This document shows, piece after piece, positions 17,926 through 19,107 of a stretch of 19,107 nucleotides of DNA. The notes beneath the pieces were generated by a model. It was given only the letters and a program-made list of their open reading frames with translations, was not told the DNA's origin and ran no database searches. This DNA is from Sphaerosporella brunnea (Eukaryota; Ascomycota; Pezizomycetes; Pezizales; Pyronemataceae): positions 1-19,107 of the forward strand of contig VXIS01000543.1 in NCBI GenBank assembly GCA_008704415.1. Direction: 5' to 3'. Position numbers and translations under genes: made by a program. The number at the start of each line of letters is the position of its first letter. The first letter of the stretch is position 1.

Positions 17926-18437
17926 ATGTTTTGAGTATGCTTCTCCGGCAATAACTATGTCAGTTTTCATGCGATTTGAAGCTGCAGATCACCCACCGCA
18001 TCCTCCACACTCCACGCTCCAAGCTCCACGCTCCAAACACCGCATCGCGTCCTGCGCCGAGTCCTGCGCCGAGTCCTGCGCCGAGCCTCTATGTTCTGGG
18101 TCTGCTTCTCCGGCAATATCTTTGTTAGTTTTCATGCGATTTGAAGCTGCAGATTACCCACCGCATCCTCCACGCTCCACGCTCTACGCTCCAAGCTCCA
18201 CGCTCCTAGCTCCACGCTCCAGACCTTGCATCGCGTTCTGCGCTGAGTCCTGCGCCGAGCCTCTGTGTTTTGAGTATGCTTCTCCTGCCATAACTTTGTC
18301 AGTTTTCATCCAATTGACTTGGGGTTTGAAGGTGTAGATTACCCACCGCATCCTCCACACTCCATGCTCCACGCTTCACGTTCTACGCTCGAAACCCCGC
18401 ATCGCGTCCCACGCCGAGTCCTACGCCGAGCCGTTTG
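17926..18437 (+). repeat. Minisatellite of about 165-175 bp units, three copies
   Basis: Three related units start near 17926, 18091 and 18265. Each has a TATGCTTCTCC-like start, TCAGTTTTCAT, a CTGCAGAT or TGTAGAT block and ACCCACCGCATCCTCCAC, then inner repeats of CTCCACGCTCCAA type and GAGTCCTGCGCC type. The inner repeat number differs between units. No gene is seen here. Confidence 0.85.
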
Positions 18438-18841
18438 GAAGCACCTTCGAAGATCCATCGCATGGTAAACGGCGTTTTCTTCTTCGCCGCGGTATCGTAA
18501 TATCGACTGCAAACATCGATAGACTTGAGGGAAGGTGAAAGCTTGATATCACCAAAGTTCTTGATTATGTTTTCTTGTTTTTTTGTTTTTTCCAAAAAAA
18601 AAAACAGCCTACAAAAGCCCGGGCCAAGAAACCCTCAAGAGATCATCATTTGCCCTACCACACAGTCGCTGGATTCCACATCCACACGCAGCCAAACCAA
18701 AATCTGGCTCCACACCAAGTCATATGCCGTGTAACGTTTAGAATGCATATGCAGGAATATCCTTATACTATTGTAATGATTTAGCGAGGAAGTTCTAGTC
18801 CTCAACTACCAGCACAGTAGACGTTTGTGAGAGGTGATACC
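18438..18841. other. Region without a recognisable gene
   Basis: AT-richer sequence with an A11 run near 18594. Two overlapping 69-codon frames around 18525-18784 have no recognisable features. Confidence 0.4.
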
Positions 18842-19107
18842 TGTCGCGACCGGGACCTCCGAAGTCGCCACGGGGATTTGGTCGCGTACGGGCCGCAACA
18901 TATATGAGACCGTATTGACCGTGGTGCAGGGTGCTGCCGTCGATAGCCGTTATTCCTCTGCACAGTAACCGTTCAATTCATATTGCTTGACGCCGCCGCA
19001 CAAAGCGTAGCAGGATGCAGCGGTTTTCAATCATAGGTCATCGCTCACGTTCCTAATTGGGTAATAAGCGACGTCCTCTGAATCACGCGATGTCACTCGA
19101 TGTTCGC
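18842..19107 (+). mobile_element. Possible start of an LTR, cut by window end
   Basis: From 18842 the sequence begins TGTCGCGACCGGG and is GC-balanced, non-coding and structured (GTCGCGACC faced by GGTCGCG about 30 bp later). A TG start and this composition would suit the 5' end of a Gypsy-type LTR, but the other end, the target duplication and any internal domain lie outside the window. This is a weak resemblance only. Confidence 0.15.

Noticed and set aside
17588..18437. CRISPR-like array
   Set aside because: Units are adjacent without unique spacers, vary in length, and the genome is fungal.

Overview
The window looks like nuclear DNA of a filamentous ascomycete (Pezizomycotina). The grounds are one well-supported Zn2Cys6 transcription factor gene with three short introns (54-76 nt) carrying CTRAC-type branch sites close to their 3' splice sites, the decayed remains of a PIF/Harbinger transposon with its Myb/SANT-like partner, and no bacterial-style operons. 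No tRNA, rRNA or CRISPR array was seen.

Layout. (1) Bases 1-10039 form one very large inverted repeat. The left arm (1-4803) and right arm (4836-10039) are separated by a 32-nt spacer holding a small hairpin. From about 1600 to 8036 the arms read as identical apart from two homopolymer length differences. Further out the left arm has many small indels and lacks a 412-bp block that the right arm keeps. Each arm carries, going outwards: a 27-bp tandem duplication near the centre, a 932-bp terminal-inverted-repeat element, a region with a 29-30 nt poly(A/T) tract, a broken hypothetical gene, and a copy of the transcription factor gene. The left factor copy is truncated by the window edge and full of frameshifts; the right copy continues beyond the arm and is intact. 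(2) Bases 8981-11551 hold the intact factor gene, whose promoter region lies in the right arm. (3) Bases 11552-12824 look intergenic, with a T28 tract. (4) Bases 12825-16390 are a graveyard of mobile-element-like genes: a relative of the arm gene, a Harbinger DDE transposase broken into several frames, and a convergent Myb/SANT-like gene, then an acidic coiled-coil reading frame. (5) Bases 17088-18437 are rich in tandem repeats (31, 24, 17 and about 165-175 bp units). (6) The last 270 bases may be the start of an LTR, which is weakly supported.

The only gene I believe is functional is the transcription factor. Its family regulates catabolic or nitrogen genes, but no target can be read here. 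The chief question is whether the giant palindrome is a real chromosome structure or a fold-back assembly product. The patchy, read-error-like damage at the outer left arm and the fact that the window starts inside a gene favour caution; the 412-bp deletion and the paired transposons near the centre keep a biological origin possible.
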